DNA from: Cyanobacteria bacterium RYN_339
GTDB taxonomy: Bacteria > Cyanobacteriota > Sericytochromatia > S15B-MN24 > JAQBPE01
Length of the DNA stretch: 42,422 nucleotides
Reading direction: 5' to 3'
Assembly (NCBI GenBank): GCA_028287685.1
Contig: JAQBPE010000241.1
Span: forward strand, 1-42,422
Part shown: piece by piece, positions 1 to 7,892 of the stretch
Layout: every line of letters starts with the position of its first letter
Numbering within the stretch: the first letter of the stretch is position 1
The notes under the pieces: model-generated
Databases searched by the model: none
Told to the model about the DNA's origin: nothing
What the model saw: the letters and a program-made list of their open reading frames with translations, nothing else
Position numbers and translations under genes: made by a program

Positions 1-870
1 GCGCTGGCGCTGCGCGGGGCGCTCGGGGCGGGCATCGAGCAGGTCGTGACGTGGTCGCTGGGCCACTACCGCACACGCGGCGGCATCAACGACGTGCCCT
101 ACGGCAGCGACCTCGGCGGCTTCGCGCCGGTGCTGCGGGCGATCTGGGGCACGCCCTATTGGCCCGCCCGGGTCTACCACCTGGCCTGGACCTACGCCTA
201 CTGGCCGCTGTTGGGCCTGCTGGCCGCCTGGCTCGCGGCACGCAAGGCCGAGACCACGCCGGTGGAGCGGCTGGTGGCGCTGGTGGCGGGCGCGGAGATC
301 GTCGCGTGCCTGGTGGGCCGCGCGGACTTCGCCCATATCGCCATGTACGGTAGCCTGCCGCTGTTGCTGGGCGTGTGCTGGGCAGAGCGCCTGGCGCCGC
401 GGGCGGGGCTGGCCTTCGCCGCGTTCGGCCTGGCGGGGCTGGTGCTGACGGCGCAGCGAGCGCTGTTCCTGCCCACCGTGTTCATGCCGGCGCAGTCGCC
501 GGACGTGGTGCTGGCGGCCTTCCCGGAGAACCAGTACGTGCGGCGAATTTGCAGCAAGCCCGAGGACCGGGTGGTGGCGATTCCCAGCGGGGGGCTGACC
601 TACCTCTATGGGGCGTTGCCGGGGACGCGCTATTCGTTGGTGTTGCCGCCCGCGATGGGCTACATGACGATGGCGGAGTACGTGAACTTCTGGCGCGAGG
701 TCATGCGCACCCGGCCGAAGTTGGTTTTGATCATGTCCACGTTAGGGCGTGACGAGACCATGGCCGCCTACCAGCCGCCCAACCTGCGCGGCTACCGGGC
801 CGGCCCGGAGTTCGTCACGCCGCTGAATGACCAGCCCTACCACACGTACACGATCGAGCGGGTGGACTAG
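1..870 (+). CDS. Membrane protein, C-terminal part of a glycosyltransferase-like protein (5' truncated)
   Basis: The reading frame is open from base 1, so the start lies outside the window; the GTG at 46 is probably not the true start. What is visible is a tail with about four hydrophobic segments, including one around WPLLGLLAAWLAA, one around YGSLPLLLGVCWAERLA and one around GLAFAAFGLAGLVLTA. A soluble C-terminal domain of about 120 residues follows and presumably faces the periplasm. This layout is typical of the end of polytopic GT-C/ArnT/PMT-like glycosyltransferases that use lipid-linked sugars, but the catalytic N-terminal part is missing, so the assignment is by layout only. It converges with the methyltransferase at 872, one base beyond its stop. 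The neighbouring GT2 and methyltransferase genes fit an envelope-sugar locus. Confidence 0.55.
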   Translation, partial: ALALRGALGAGIEQVVTWSLGHYRTRGGINDVPYGSDLGGFAPVLRAIWGTPYWPARVYHLAWTYAYWPLLGLLAAWLAARKAETTPVERLVALVAGAEIVACLVGRADFAHIAMYGSLPLLLGVCWAERLAPRAGLAFAAFGLAGLVLTAQRALFLPTVFMPAQSPDVVLAAFPENQYVRRICSKPEDRVVAIPSGGLTYLYGALPGTRYSLVLPPAMGYMTMAEYVNFWREVMRTRPKLVLIMSTLGRDETMAAYQPPNLRGYRAGPEFVTPLNDQPYHTYTIERVD

Positions 871-871
871 C

Positions 872-1579
872 TCAAGGCTTGCGGGCGATGGCGATCACGG
901 AGATGCCGAAGGGGCGCGGCAGGAACGACTCCAGGCGCAGCATCGGGACCAGGGCGTCGATCAGCTTGAGCTGACCGGCCGGCAACAGGGTTTTGCCCAG
1001 CAGGTTGCCGTTCACGTACCACCCCAGCGCGCCCAGCATGTTGAAGTACCAGCTCCGCTCGAGCGCGAAGCCCGCCCCCCGCAACAACTCGCCCAGCCCG
1101 CGCTTGTTGTAGCGCCGGAAGTGGCTCACGCCGCGGTCGAAGCCGTTGAAGAGCATCTGGTGCGCCGGCACCAACAACACCAGCCGGCCGCCGGGGCTCA
1201 GGCGGTCGAACATTCGCCGCAGGGCCGCCTCGTGGTCCTTGATGTGCTCCAACACGTTCAGGCAGACAACCGTGTCGAATTGCTCCGTGAGCAGCGAGGC
1301 CGGCGTGTCGTCGTTGAGATCCCAGTGGTCCACGGTGATGTGGGGGCGATCGCCGTACTTGGCCGCGAGGTCGTCCAGGCTTTCCGCCTCGATGTCCGTC
1401 AGCGCGAGCCGCGGCGCGTCCAGCATGAACGCGCTCATGTTGCCCGTGCCGGAGCCGATTTCGAGGATGCGCCCCGAAATGCCCGGCCGCAACTGGTCGT
1501 ACATCCAGCGGTTGTAGCGGCCCAGGTGGGCCTCCACCAGGTGCAGCGTTTCGCGCCCCAGATCACTCGAGGTGCTCAT
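872..1579 (-). CDS. Class I SAM-dependent methyltransferase
   Basis: The protein has about 235 residues with the SAM-binding motif [13 protein letters not shown] near residue 40, an acidic motif II (LTDIEAES), and the post-motif segment [17 protein letters not shown] of the Methyltransf_11/23 type, followed by [16 protein letters not shown] chose the ATG at 1579 because it gives the classic 4-bp ATGA overlap with the stop of the upstream glycosyltransferase. The frame is open further upstream, but that stretch lies inside the glycosyltransferase gene. Coupled to a dolichol-phosphate-mannose-synthase-like GT2, it probably modifies a lipid carrier, glycan or quinone-like substrate; the substrate cannot be read from sequence. 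It is likely cotranscribed with the GT2 gene and perhaps with the dinG-like gene. Confidence 0.85.
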   Translation of the reverse strand: MSTSSDLGRETLHLVEAHLGRYNRWMYDQLRPGISGRILEIGSGTGNMSAFMLDAPRLALTDIEAESLDDLAAKYGDRPHITVDHWDLNDDTPASLLTEQFDTVVCLNVLEHIKDHEAALRRMFDRLSPGGRLVLLVPAHQMLFNGFDRGVSHFRRYNKRGLGELLRGAGFALERSWYFNMLGALGWYVNGNLLGKTLLPAGQLKLIDALVPMLRLESFLPRPFGISVIAIARKP

Positions 1580-2352
1580 GGCCGGCTCATGACGTCCGGG
1601 AAGGCCGGCAGGCTGGAGGGCGGCGGGGGCAGGTGGGCGGTCTCTTCCGTGCGGGTGGGGACGGGCGTGCGGTCGAGCCAGGCGTAGCGCACCAGCACCC
1701 ACATGGCCTCCACGGCGTCCTTCCAGCCAATCTTCTTGCCCTCCGCGTAAGAGCGCCCGTAGTAGCTGATCGGCACCTCGTAGATGCGCCAGCGGCCGCG
1801 CGCCAGCTTCACCGTGACCTCCGGCTCGAAGCCGAAGCGGTTGGACTCCAGCGGCATCGCCTGGATGATCTCGCGGCGGAACATCTTGTAGCAGGTCTCC
1901 ATGTCCGTCAGGTTGATGTTCGTGAAGACGTTGGAGGCGAACGTGAGCATGCGGTTGCCCACCTGGTGCCAGTAGTTGAGCGCCCGCCGCGGCGTGCCGA
2001 TGAAGCGCGAGCCGTAGACCACATCGGCCACGCCCATCGTGATGGGCTCCAGCAGCTTCGCGTAATCGGCGGGGTCGTACTCGAGGTCGGCGTCCTGCAC
2101 GATCACCACGTCGCCCGTCGCATGGCGGAAGCCCTCGCGGATGGCGGCGCCCTTGCCCATGTTCTTGGGCTGGAAGACGATCACGTAGCCTTCGCGCACG
2201 CGCAAGAGGTCGAGGTACAGGCGCGTGCCGTCGCTCGACCCGTCATCGACGATGATGATTTCCTTGTCGAAGGGCACGGCCTCGATCTTCGCGAGGATTT
2301 CCCGGATGGTCGCGCGCTCGTTGTAGACGGGCATGACGATAGACAGCTTCAT
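1576..2352 (-). CDS. Family 2 glycosyltransferase, polyprenyl-phosphate sugar transferase type
   Basis: The 258-residue protein has the GT-A fold signature: SIVMPVYNE at the N-terminus, [13 protein letters not shown] around residue 35, and a metal-binding DAD motif ([13 protein letters not shown]87/D89). The middle ([13 protein letters not shown] and the [15 protein letters not shown] stretch) matches DPM1-like glycosyltransferases that load a sugar from a nucleotide donor onto a polyprenyl phosphate on the cytoplasmic face. There is no C-terminal membrane segment, so it would be peripheral. It starts 16 bp downstream of the dinG-like stop and overlaps the methyltransferase by 4 bp, so the three probably form one transcript. 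No strong Shine-Dalgarno is seen before the ATG. Confidence 0.9.
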   Translation of the reverse strand: MKLSIVMPVYNERATIREILAKIEAVPFDKEIIIVDDGSSDGTRLYLDLLRVREGYVIVFQPKNMGKGAAIREGFRHATGDVVIVQDADLEYDPADYAKLLEPITMGVADVVYGSRFIGTPRRALNYWHQVGNRMLTFASNVFTNINLTDMETCYKMFRREIIQAMPLESNRFGFEPEVTVKLARGRWRIYEVPISYYGRSYAEGKKIGWKDAVEAMWVLVRYAWLDRTPVPTRTEETAHLPPPPSSLPAFPDVMSRP

Positions 2353-2367
2353 GGGGGAAATTCTACC

Positions 2368-4284
2368 TTAGAACTCCGGCTCCATCCAACTGGCCACGCC
2401 GGAGGTGCTGTCCAGGCGGCCGCACGCCGGTAATGCCCGTAGGATCTGCCTGCCGTAAGACTTGGTCGTCAATCGGGCGTCGAGGATCGCCACCACGCCG
2501 CGGTCACTGGAGGTGCGGATCAGGCGGCCGAAGCCCTGCTTCAGCCGCAAGATCGCCTCGGGCAAAGTGTACTCGCGGAACCAATCCCGGCCCTGCATCT
2601 TGAGCCGCTCCACGTAGGCCTGCACCACCGGGTCATCCGGCACGGCGAAGGGCAAGCGGTCGATGATCACGCAGCTGAGCGACTCGCCCGGCACGTCCAC
2701 GCCCTCCCAGAAGGAGCTGGTGGCGAACAGGACGGAGTTGGGCGTTTCCTTGAACCACTCGATCAGCCGCATGCGGCTCAGCTCGCCCTGTTGCTTGGCC
2801 GGGAACGGCAGGCGCTGCACCAGTGCGGTGTACGCCGACTGCATGGCGCGGTAGGAGGTGAACAGCACCAGCGCGCGACCCCGCGTGGCCGTGACCAGGC
2901 TCTCGATCTCGTCGTGGCTGGCGCGCTCGAAGCGCGGGTCGTTGGGCTCGGGCAGCTTGGGCAGGTAGAGGCGCGCCTGGGTCGTGTAGTCGAAGGGCGA
3001 GGGCAGCACCGTGTCGCGCGTCTGCTGGTTGAGGCCGAGCTGGGCGCGGAAGTAGGCGAAGTCGCCGTCGACGCTCAGCGTGGCGGAGGTCAGCACGGCG
3101 CTGCGCTCCTTCCAGAGCAGCTCCGCCAGATCCTTGGAAACGTCCAGCGGCGCGCTCTTGAGCTCGAAGTAGCCGCTTTCACGGTTGAGCTCCACCCAGT
3201 TCACGCGCTCCGTGCCGGACACGTCGGCCATGTTGCCGAAGAACTCCCAGCGGGCGATCAGGTTGGTGAGCTGCGACATCAGCTTGGGGCGGTGCAGCGG
3301 CGCCTTGTGCTTCACCTCCAGGTCGGGGAACAGCATCTCGTCCAGGCGGCCGTGCTCCAGCCAGCTGCGCAGCTCTTGCAGGCCTTCCAGCAAGGTTTCC
3401 GCGATGTCGAGGAAGTCGGAGTCCGGGTATAGCCGGAACTGCGCGCGGTCGTGGCGCCAGAGCCACTCCGCCAGGCGGCTCTCCGCGCCGACCAGCTGAT
3501 ACGAGATGTTGTCGGGCGGCGCCTGCCAGCGGCGGCGGATCTTCTGCAGCAGCTTGGTCAGGGCGTAGCGGCCGATGCTGGCCGTGAAGGCCTGCGCCGC
3601 CACGCGCGGCAGGTGGTGTGCCTCGTCGAAGATCACCATGTCGTGGTCGGGCAGGATGCCGCCACCGGTGGCGAGGTCGACCATGTACAGGGCGTGGTTC
3701 GCCACGATGATGTCGCTCTTGCCGAGCTTCACGCGGGCGATCCGGAAGGGGTTCTCTTCGTAGTACTCGCACTTGTTGCCCAGGCAGTCGTCGGAGGTCG
3801 ACGCCACCTCGGTCCAGAACTTGCTGCCGGGCGGCGTGGCGAGCTCCGCCAGGTCGCCGTCCCAGGTGGGCAACGCTTGCAGCAGGCGATCCACCTCGCG
3901 GCGCAGCGGGTCGCCCGACGGGATCTGCCGGTCGGCCTCCCACAGCTTCTGGCGGCAGAGGTAGTTGGAGCGGCCCTTGGCGAGCGCCGGGATCATGGTC
4001 GAGCCGGAGGCCGCGAGCAGGAAGGGCAGATCCTTCTCGAGCAGCTGCTCCTGGAGGTTGATCGTGCCGGTGGAGATGACGACGGTCTTGCCGGCGTGGA
4101 GGATCGGGAGCAGGTAGCCGAAGCTCTTGCCGCTGCCGGTGCCGGCTTCCACCAGCAACTGGCCGCCGTTCTCCATGGTGCGCAGGATCTCGCGCGACAT
4201 CTCCAGCTGCTGGGGACGCGGCTCGTAGCCTGGCAGCTGCGAGACCACCCGGTCGAAAAAGGCATCGAATTGCGTATCTAGCAC
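2368..4284 (-). CDS. dinG: DinG/XPD-family ATP-dependent DNA helicase
   Basis: The 638-residue superfamily 2 helicase has Walker A GTGSGKS (residues 48-54), the DEAH box VIFDEAHHL (D220-H223) and a C-terminal motif VI QGFGRLIRTSSDRG. Family members unwind DNA 5' to 3', often through an Fe-S cluster held by four cysteines. Here I see C110, C167 and C172, but the expected fourth position (the C of the usual CPxYxxCF pattern) reads ENPF, with asparagine at about 178. The cluster may be incomplete or use another ligand. There is no N-terminal exonuclease domain, unlike Firmicute DinG. The gene is preceded on its strand by a strong terminator, so it probably starts its own transcript, followed by the GT2 and methyltransferase genes. 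Confidence 0.88.
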   Translation of the reverse strand: MLDTQFDAFFDRVVSQLPGYEPRPQQLEMSREILRTMENGGQLLVEAGTGSGKSFGYLLPILHAGKTVVISTGTINLQEQLLEKDLPFLLAASGSTMIPALAKGRSNYLCRQKLWEADRQIPSGDPLRREVDRLLQALPTWDGDLAELATPPGSKFWTEVASTSDDCLGNKCEYYEENPFRIARVKLGKSDIIVANHALYMVDLATGGGILPDHDMVIFDEAHHLPRVAAQAFTASIGRYALTKLLQKIRRRWQAPPDNISYQLVGAESRLAEWLWRHDRAQFRLYPDSDFLDIAETLLEGLQELRSWLEHGRLDEMLFPDLEVKHKAPLHRPKLMSQLTNLIARWEFFGNMADVSGTERVNWVELNRESGYFELKSAPLDVSKDLAELLWKERSAVLTSATLSVDGDFAYFRAQLGLNQQTRDTVLPSPFDYTTQARLYLPKLPEPNDPRFERASHDEIESLVTATRGRALVLFTSYRAMQSAYTALVQRLPFPAKQQGELSRMRLIEWFKETPNSVLFATSSFWEGVDVPGESLSCVIIDRLPFAVPDDPVVQAYVERLKMQGRDWFREYTLPEAILRLKQGFGRLIRTSSDRGVVAILDARLTTKSYGRQILRALPACGRLDSTSGVASWMEPEF

Positions 4285-4308
4285 GGTTTATTGTACCCCA
4301 AATAGGGA

Positions 4309-4340
4309 AAAGGCCGGGAACCAAACGGTTCCCGGCCTTT
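4309..4340 (-). terminator. Rho-independent terminator of the clostripain-like gene
   Basis: A perfect 14-bp stem (4309-4322 with 4327-4340) encloses a 4-nt loop. On the minus strand the stem is followed by a short T run. It lies just after the stop of the clostripain-like gene and before the dinG start, so it separates the two transcripts. Confidence 0.85.
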
Positions 4341-4355
4341 GAGAGATGTGAAGGC

Positions 4356-5639
4356 TTACTTCAGGGCCTTCAGGAGGTCCTTCCAGGACTCCTTGGCGAA
4401 CGCAATCTTGCTCGCGTCGGTGTAGGCGGAGTTGACCGCGCCACCCGTCGGGAAGTAGATCACGTTGCCGGTCGCGCCGGGGAAGTTCTTCGTGTGGCCT
4501 TCGCGGACGATGGCCGAGGCGTAGGCGGACTGGAGCTTCGAGATCGAGGCGCTCAGCGCGGCGTTCTTGGAAACGGCCGGCTTGAGGTTCGTCAGGAAGT
4601 TGCCCAGGTCGGCGCAGTCGCGGTTGTAGAAGACCTGCGTCTTGGCGCGGGCGGCGTTGATGGCGGCCTTGTTGCCGGCCAGGTCGCTCGAAGCGGCGGC
4701 AACGAACTCGTTCAACGCGGGAACCACGTTGGCGACGAGGGCGTTGATGTCCGTGGCGGCCAGGGTCGCGGAGTCGCGGCCGCTGGACTGCGAACCACCG
4801 GGCTGGTAGGAAGCGGCGTAGGAATCAACCAGCGCCGAGGTCACGGCCACGGGGGTGTGGTCGCCGGTGCCGACGGCCTTCAGCCAGCCAGCGTAATCCC
4901 AGCCCTTGCCCGGCTCGAGCTCTTCGGAGGCCACCAGGTAGTCGACGTTGCCGGCCATCTGGTAGGCGATCTCGGAGTGGCTCATCAAGCAGCAATCGAA
5001 GCCGAAGGCATCCATGCTCTTGCCGGCCGCCGCCTTGAAGGCGCCACCGATCTTGGTCAGGTCGCTCGTGTGCATGTTGTTGCCCGAGCCGTCATCCCAA
5101 CCGAAGCCCTTGGTGATGGGGTTCGGGTTGCCGTTGAACAGGCCCGAACCGTGGTCCCAAACGGCAGCCATCGTGTGGTCCGCGGGAGCGTTCTTGGCGG
5201 CCCACTGGACGAACTTGATCATCTGGTCGGCGGAACCGGAGTCGATCTCGTGGTTCGACGGGATGACGTCGGTCGGCAGGAGCTTCTCGGAGATGATGTT
5301 GGTGTTCATGCCGGCGTCATGCTTGATGTTGTAGATGCAGGAGTCGCCTTCCTTCACGCCGTCGAAGAGGACGAAGACCTTCACGGAGCCGTCGGTCGGG
5401 ATGCCGGCTTCCATCTCGTTGATGTCTTCGAGGCCGAAGTTGTAGAGGTTGTTCTCGGCGGCCATGTGAATCAGGATGGTCCAGCTGCCGCCCTTCTGGG
5501 CCGCGCGGTGCGCCTTGGCGGCGGCAACCATGTTCTGGGAGGTGGCGCCGACGCCAGCGGCGGGGGCGATGTGGCCGCAACCGGCGAGACCGAGAACGAG
5601 GGAAGTCGACGCGACGAGGGCCGCGGGCTTGAAGTTCAC
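4356..5639 (-). CDS. Clostripain-like (C11) cysteine peptidase, lipoprotein
   Basis: The 427-residue protein begins with a lipoprotein signal peptide: a hydrophobic stretch then LAG-C21, so it should be lipid-anchored outside the inner membrane. The C11 peptidase domain starts near residue 52 (SWTILIHMAAENNL). The catalytic histidine is H163 in VWDHGSG, and the cysteine is C216 or C217 in FGFDCCLMSHSEIAY, the expected order for the caspase-like clan CD fold. This family generally cleaves after basic residues. The start is a GTG at 5639 with AAGGAG eight bases upstream. The gene stands alone, closed by the terminator at 4309-4340, and its leader is an A/T-rich region with repeated TTAAC motifs. 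Substrate unknown. Confidence 0.88.
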   Translation of the reverse strand: MNFKPAALVASTSLVLGLAGCGHIAPAAGVGATSQNMVAAAKAHRAAQKGGSWTILIHMAAENNLYNFGLEDINEMEAGIPTDGSVKVFVLFDGVKEGDSCIYNIKHDAGMNTNIISEKLLPTDVIPSNHEIDSGSADQMIKFVQWAAKNAPADHTMAAVWDHGSGLFNGNPNPITKGFGWDDGSGNNMHTSDLTKIGGAFKAAAGKSMDAFGFDCCLMSHSEIAYQMAGNVDYLVASEELEPGKGWDYAGWLKAVGTGDHTPVAVTSALVDSYAASYQPGGSQSSGRDSATLAATDINALVANVVPALNEFVAAASSDLAGNKAAINAARAKTQVFYNRDCADLGNFLTNLKPAVSKNAALSASISKLQSAYASAIVREGHTKNFPGATGNVIYFPTGGAVNSAYTDASKIAFAKESWKDLLKALK

Positions 5640-6005
5640 AGCAGGTACTCCTTAAGTTCGCAGAGAGTGCGAGAGAGGGGGGTATCGGTGAGAGAGAATA
5701 TTTGGGAAGGCGCTGGTTAGGGTGAGTTAACTGCGCCTTAGCCTTTGCTTAACCAAGATAACTTAACAAGCGACATCATGCAAGCGAAGTCTGTGAGATT
5801 TAACAAACCTTTAATAATTGGTTAATGCAAACCCAAGATCTCCCGATCCACGCGCGATCCGGCCCCGACCCGCGTGGGAACGACGTCCTCCTCGGAGCGG
5901 CATGGACGCTAACTTAACGGGAATATAATGCAAGTCCGGGTGGGGACCCGACGATAACCGGGTACACGGCTTGCTAACGGATCCGGTTAGCTATAAGGAG
6001 GCCCC
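5640..6005. promoter_or_regulatory. Divergent A/T-rich control region with TTAAC repeats
   Basis: This 366-bp gap separates two divergent genes. It contains TTAAC at 5727, 5749, 5763, 5800 and 5914, and its complement GTTAA at 5821, far more than expected in such GC-rich DNA. A TATAAT hexamer at 5924-5929 is a good -10 for the small gene at 6006, though the -35 (about 5901-5906) is poor. AAGGAGG at 5995-6001 is that gene's ribosome binding site. The repeated TTAAC could be sites for one regulator serving both directions. Confidence 0.5.
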
Positions 6006-6203
6006 ATGGGCGTCACGTACCAAACCCAGAACCGCTTGCGCCGCAAGGTGATGACCGCGCCGCTTACCGCGCCGGAACAGACCTCTGCCGCGCCTATCCC
6101 GGTGATCGAACCGGTTAAACCATCGTACAGAAGCTTTGCCTGGCCGGTTGCGGCCGCGGGCCTGGTCCTGGTGGCGGCCTTCTTGAGCATGAAGGCCTTC
6201 TAG
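6006..6203 (+). CDS. Small single-pass membrane protein, unknown function
   Basis: A 65-residue protein with a basic start (RLRRK), a Pro/Ala-rich middle and one C-terminal hydrophobic helix (WPVAAAGLVLVAAFLSMKAF), so probably a tail-anchored or single-pass inner-membrane protein with its N-terminus in the cytoplasm. The gene is well supported by signals: TATAAT at 5924, AAGGAGG four bases before the ATG, and a clean terminator at 6223-6248 just after the stop. It therefore looks like a monocistronic gene. I do not recognise the family. A signalling or small-regulator role is possible, but nothing in the sequence proves it. Confidence 0.7.
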   Translation: MGVTYQTQNRLRRKVMTAPLTAPEQTSAAPIPVIEPVKPSYRSFAWPVAAAGLVLVAAFLSMKAF

Positions 6204-6222
6204 AACCGCGCGCCGGCTACCG

Positions 6223-6248
6223 GGGCGGGACGTGGTCCCGCCCTTTTT
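6223..6248 (+). terminator. Rho-independent terminator of the 65-aa gene
   Basis: An 8-bp GC stem (6223-6230 with 6236-6243), 5-nt loop, followed by five T residues on the plus strand. It closes the transcript of the small membrane protein. Confidence 0.88.
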
Positions 6249-6266
6249 GTTTGGCCAGGCTGGGCA

Positions 6267-6430
6267 AGAGCGGCTTCGCTCCACATGGGCGAGCGTATCG
6301 CGCAGGACTGGCGCTTGATAGCAAGGCGCCGGCTTGCGCGTCTACCGGAGGGGTACACAAGCAAGCCGGCAACGCAGCTAGCGAGTGCCAGGACCAGCGA
6401 GACGCCGCACAGGTGGAGTGGAGCCGCTCT
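6267..6430 (+). ncRNA. Candidate 164-nt rod-like structured RNA or MITE-like inverted-repeat element
   Basis: Four nested stems line up in order. The outer stem 6267-6284/6413-6430 has 18 of 18 pairs, including two G-U pairs (6276/6421 and 6278/6419). The middle stem 6308-6322/6377-6391 has 14 of 15 pairs with two G-U. A perfect 10-bp stem is 6328-6337/6361-6370. The apical stem 6340-6346/6352-6358 has one mismatch. All G-U pairs work on the plus strand and would be A-C mismatches on the minus strand, which favours a plus-strand RNA. It sits 18 bases after a terminator and 20 bases before the ATG at 6451. The alternative is a small non-autonomous transposon with 18-bp terminal inverted repeats; the flanking AA/AA is too short to decide. 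Confidence 0.55.
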
Positions 6431-6450
6431 AAGGGTACAACGTTCGTAAC

Positions 6451-7224
6451 ATGCTCGAAACGCCCTTCAATATCGAGATCGCGGGCCTGACCCTGCGCGG
6501 CACGCTGCATCTCCCCGGCACCGCCGGACCCTACCCCGCCGTCCTCTGGCTGCCGGGCTTCGGCGGCACCCGCGTGGAATGCCACCGCCTGTTCGTGGAC
6601 GGCGCCCGCCAGCTCGCGAAGTTGGGCGTGGCCTCGCTGCGCATCGACTTCCGCGGCTGCGGCGAGTCCGACGGCGACACGGTCGACATGACGATCGGCT
6701 CGCAGGTCGAAGACGCCCGCGCGGCGCTCGCGGCCTTGCGCACGCACCCCAACGTCGCCAGCGATCGCCTCGCCGTGATCGGGTTCAGCTTGGGCGCGGC
6801 GATCGCCAGCCAGCTGGGCGCGGAGCCGGGCCTCCAGGCGCTGGCCGTCTGGTCCCCCGTGGTCTTCCCGGTGCCGATCTTCGCGCGCATGGGCCTCTAC
6901 GCCGCTCACCCCGAGCTGGCGCGCCAGGGCTGGATCGACTGCAACGGCCGCAAGATCGGCCGCGACTTCCTGGCGGAGCTGACGGCGCTGGACCCCTTGG
7001 GCGCATTGTCCACGTTCGGGCGGCCCCTGCTGGTGCTCTACGGCAGCGACGACACGGTCGCCACCTGCGAAAACGCCCAGGCCTTGCTCGAAGAGATCCC
7101 GGGTGCCGAAGGCGCCTGCCTGGACAAGGCCAACCACATCTTCGGATCCGTGAAGGCCCGCACCTGGCTGCTGGATCGCACCGCCACCTGGATCGAAGGC
7201 AAGTTGCTCGGCGTTCGGGTTTGA
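6451..7224 (+). CDS. Alpha/beta hydrolase, serine esterase/acyl-peptidase-like
   Basis: The 257-residue protein has a full alpha/beta-hydrolase triad: nucleophile S113 in GFSLG, acid D200 in LYGSDDTV and base H229 in ANHIFG. The oxyanion region is WLPGFGGTR, and DFRGCGESDG is the loop typical of the dienelactone hydrolase/YqiA/FrsA-like group. No signal peptide is visible, so it is probably cytoplasmic; the substrate is unknown. No Shine-Dalgarno lies close to the ATG at 6451; an AAGGG lies about 15-20 bases upstream, directly at the foot of the large hairpin 6267-6430. Translation might therefore depend on that structure if it is part of the leader. Confidence 0.85.
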   Translation: MLETPFNIEIAGLTLRGTLHLPGTAGPYPAVLWLPGFGGTRVECHRLFVDGARQLAKLGVASLRIDFRGCGESDGDTVDMTIGSQVEDARAALAALRTHPNVASDRLAVIGFSLGAAIASQLGAEPGLQALAVWSPVVFPVPIFARMGLYAAHPELARQGWIDCNGRKIGRDFLAELTALDPLGALSTFGRPLLVLYGSDDTVATCENAQALLEEIPGAEGACLDKANHIFGSVKARTWLLDRTATWIEGKLLGVRV

Positions 7225-7248
7225 CATAATAACTTAGCGATGTATCAA
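7221..7248 (+). promoter_or_regulatory. Sigma70-type promoter for the 201-aa lipoprotein
   Basis: A consensus -35 TTGACA (7221-7226) is followed after 16 bases by TATCAA (7243-7248), a four-of-six -10. It overlaps the stop codon of the hydrolase and precedes the gene at 7283. Confidence 0.5.
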
Positions 7249-7282
7249 TGGCACCTTTCGCCCCCTGAAAGGAGCCAACCAC

Positions 7283-7888
7283 ATGCGCCCCATTCGAGTT
7301 TGGATGCCCTGGGTCGTGTCCGCGTGCCTGTTGCCGGGCTGCAGCGCTTCCCCGCCGGTGACAACCGTGCCCATCGTTACCCGCGCCCTGGAGTCCGCCG
7401 TCAGCCTGGGCTTGGGCCAGCGCGACTTCACCATGACCCTGACGCGCAACGGCAAGGACAGCGACAAGATCCACTGCCTGAACTACACGTACGACGTGAA
7501 GAGTCCGCGCGACGCCGCCACGGGCCAGGCTTCCGGCAAGCGCCAACATGCGCCGGTCGTGATCATCAAGGAATGGGACGCCTCGTCCCCCGTCCTGATG
7601 CAAATCCTCGTCAACAACGAGGTGCTGAAGTCGGTCAAGCTGGAGTTCTCGCGCAACAAGGTGGACTCGCCGAACTTCTTCGACGTCTTCACGGAGATCT
7701 CGCTGGCGAACGTGAGCGTCACGAGCGTGGTCCAGACCGTAGGCGACGTGGACAAGCGCTGCGCCAACGGCGCCTGCACGAGCTCGCCCAAGGAGCTGGA
7801 AGAGATCTCGCTGACCTGCCAAAAGGCATCGTTCACAAATCGCGACGGCGGCGTCACGGCGGAAGACAGCTGGGTCTCACCGAAGTAA
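7283..7888 (+). CDS. Lipoprotein of unknown function
   Basis: A 201-residue protein with a short signal peptide ending in the lipobox LLPGC (cysteine near residue 19), so it should be lipid-anchored. The mature part is a single domain without a motif I recognise; it has two pairs of cysteines in the C-terminal half (DKRCANGACTSS and LTCQKASF) that might form disulphides. The ATG at 7283 follows AAAGGAG, and a promoter-like sequence lies at 7221-7248. It ends four bases before the end of the convergent MalT-like gene; the short palindrome GTAAG-GG-CTTAC spans the junction but has no T run. Confidence 0.75.
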   Translation: MRPIRVWMPWVVSACLLPGCSASPPVTTVPIVTRALESAVSLGLGQRDFTMTLTRNGKDSDKIHCLNYTYDVKSPRDAATGQASGKRQHAPVVIIKEWDASSPVLMQILVNNEVLKSVKLEFSRNKVDSPNFFDVFTEISLANVSVTSVVQTVGDVDKRCANGACTSSPKELEEISLTCQKASFTNRDGGVTAEDSWVSPK

Positions 7889-7892
7889 GGGC

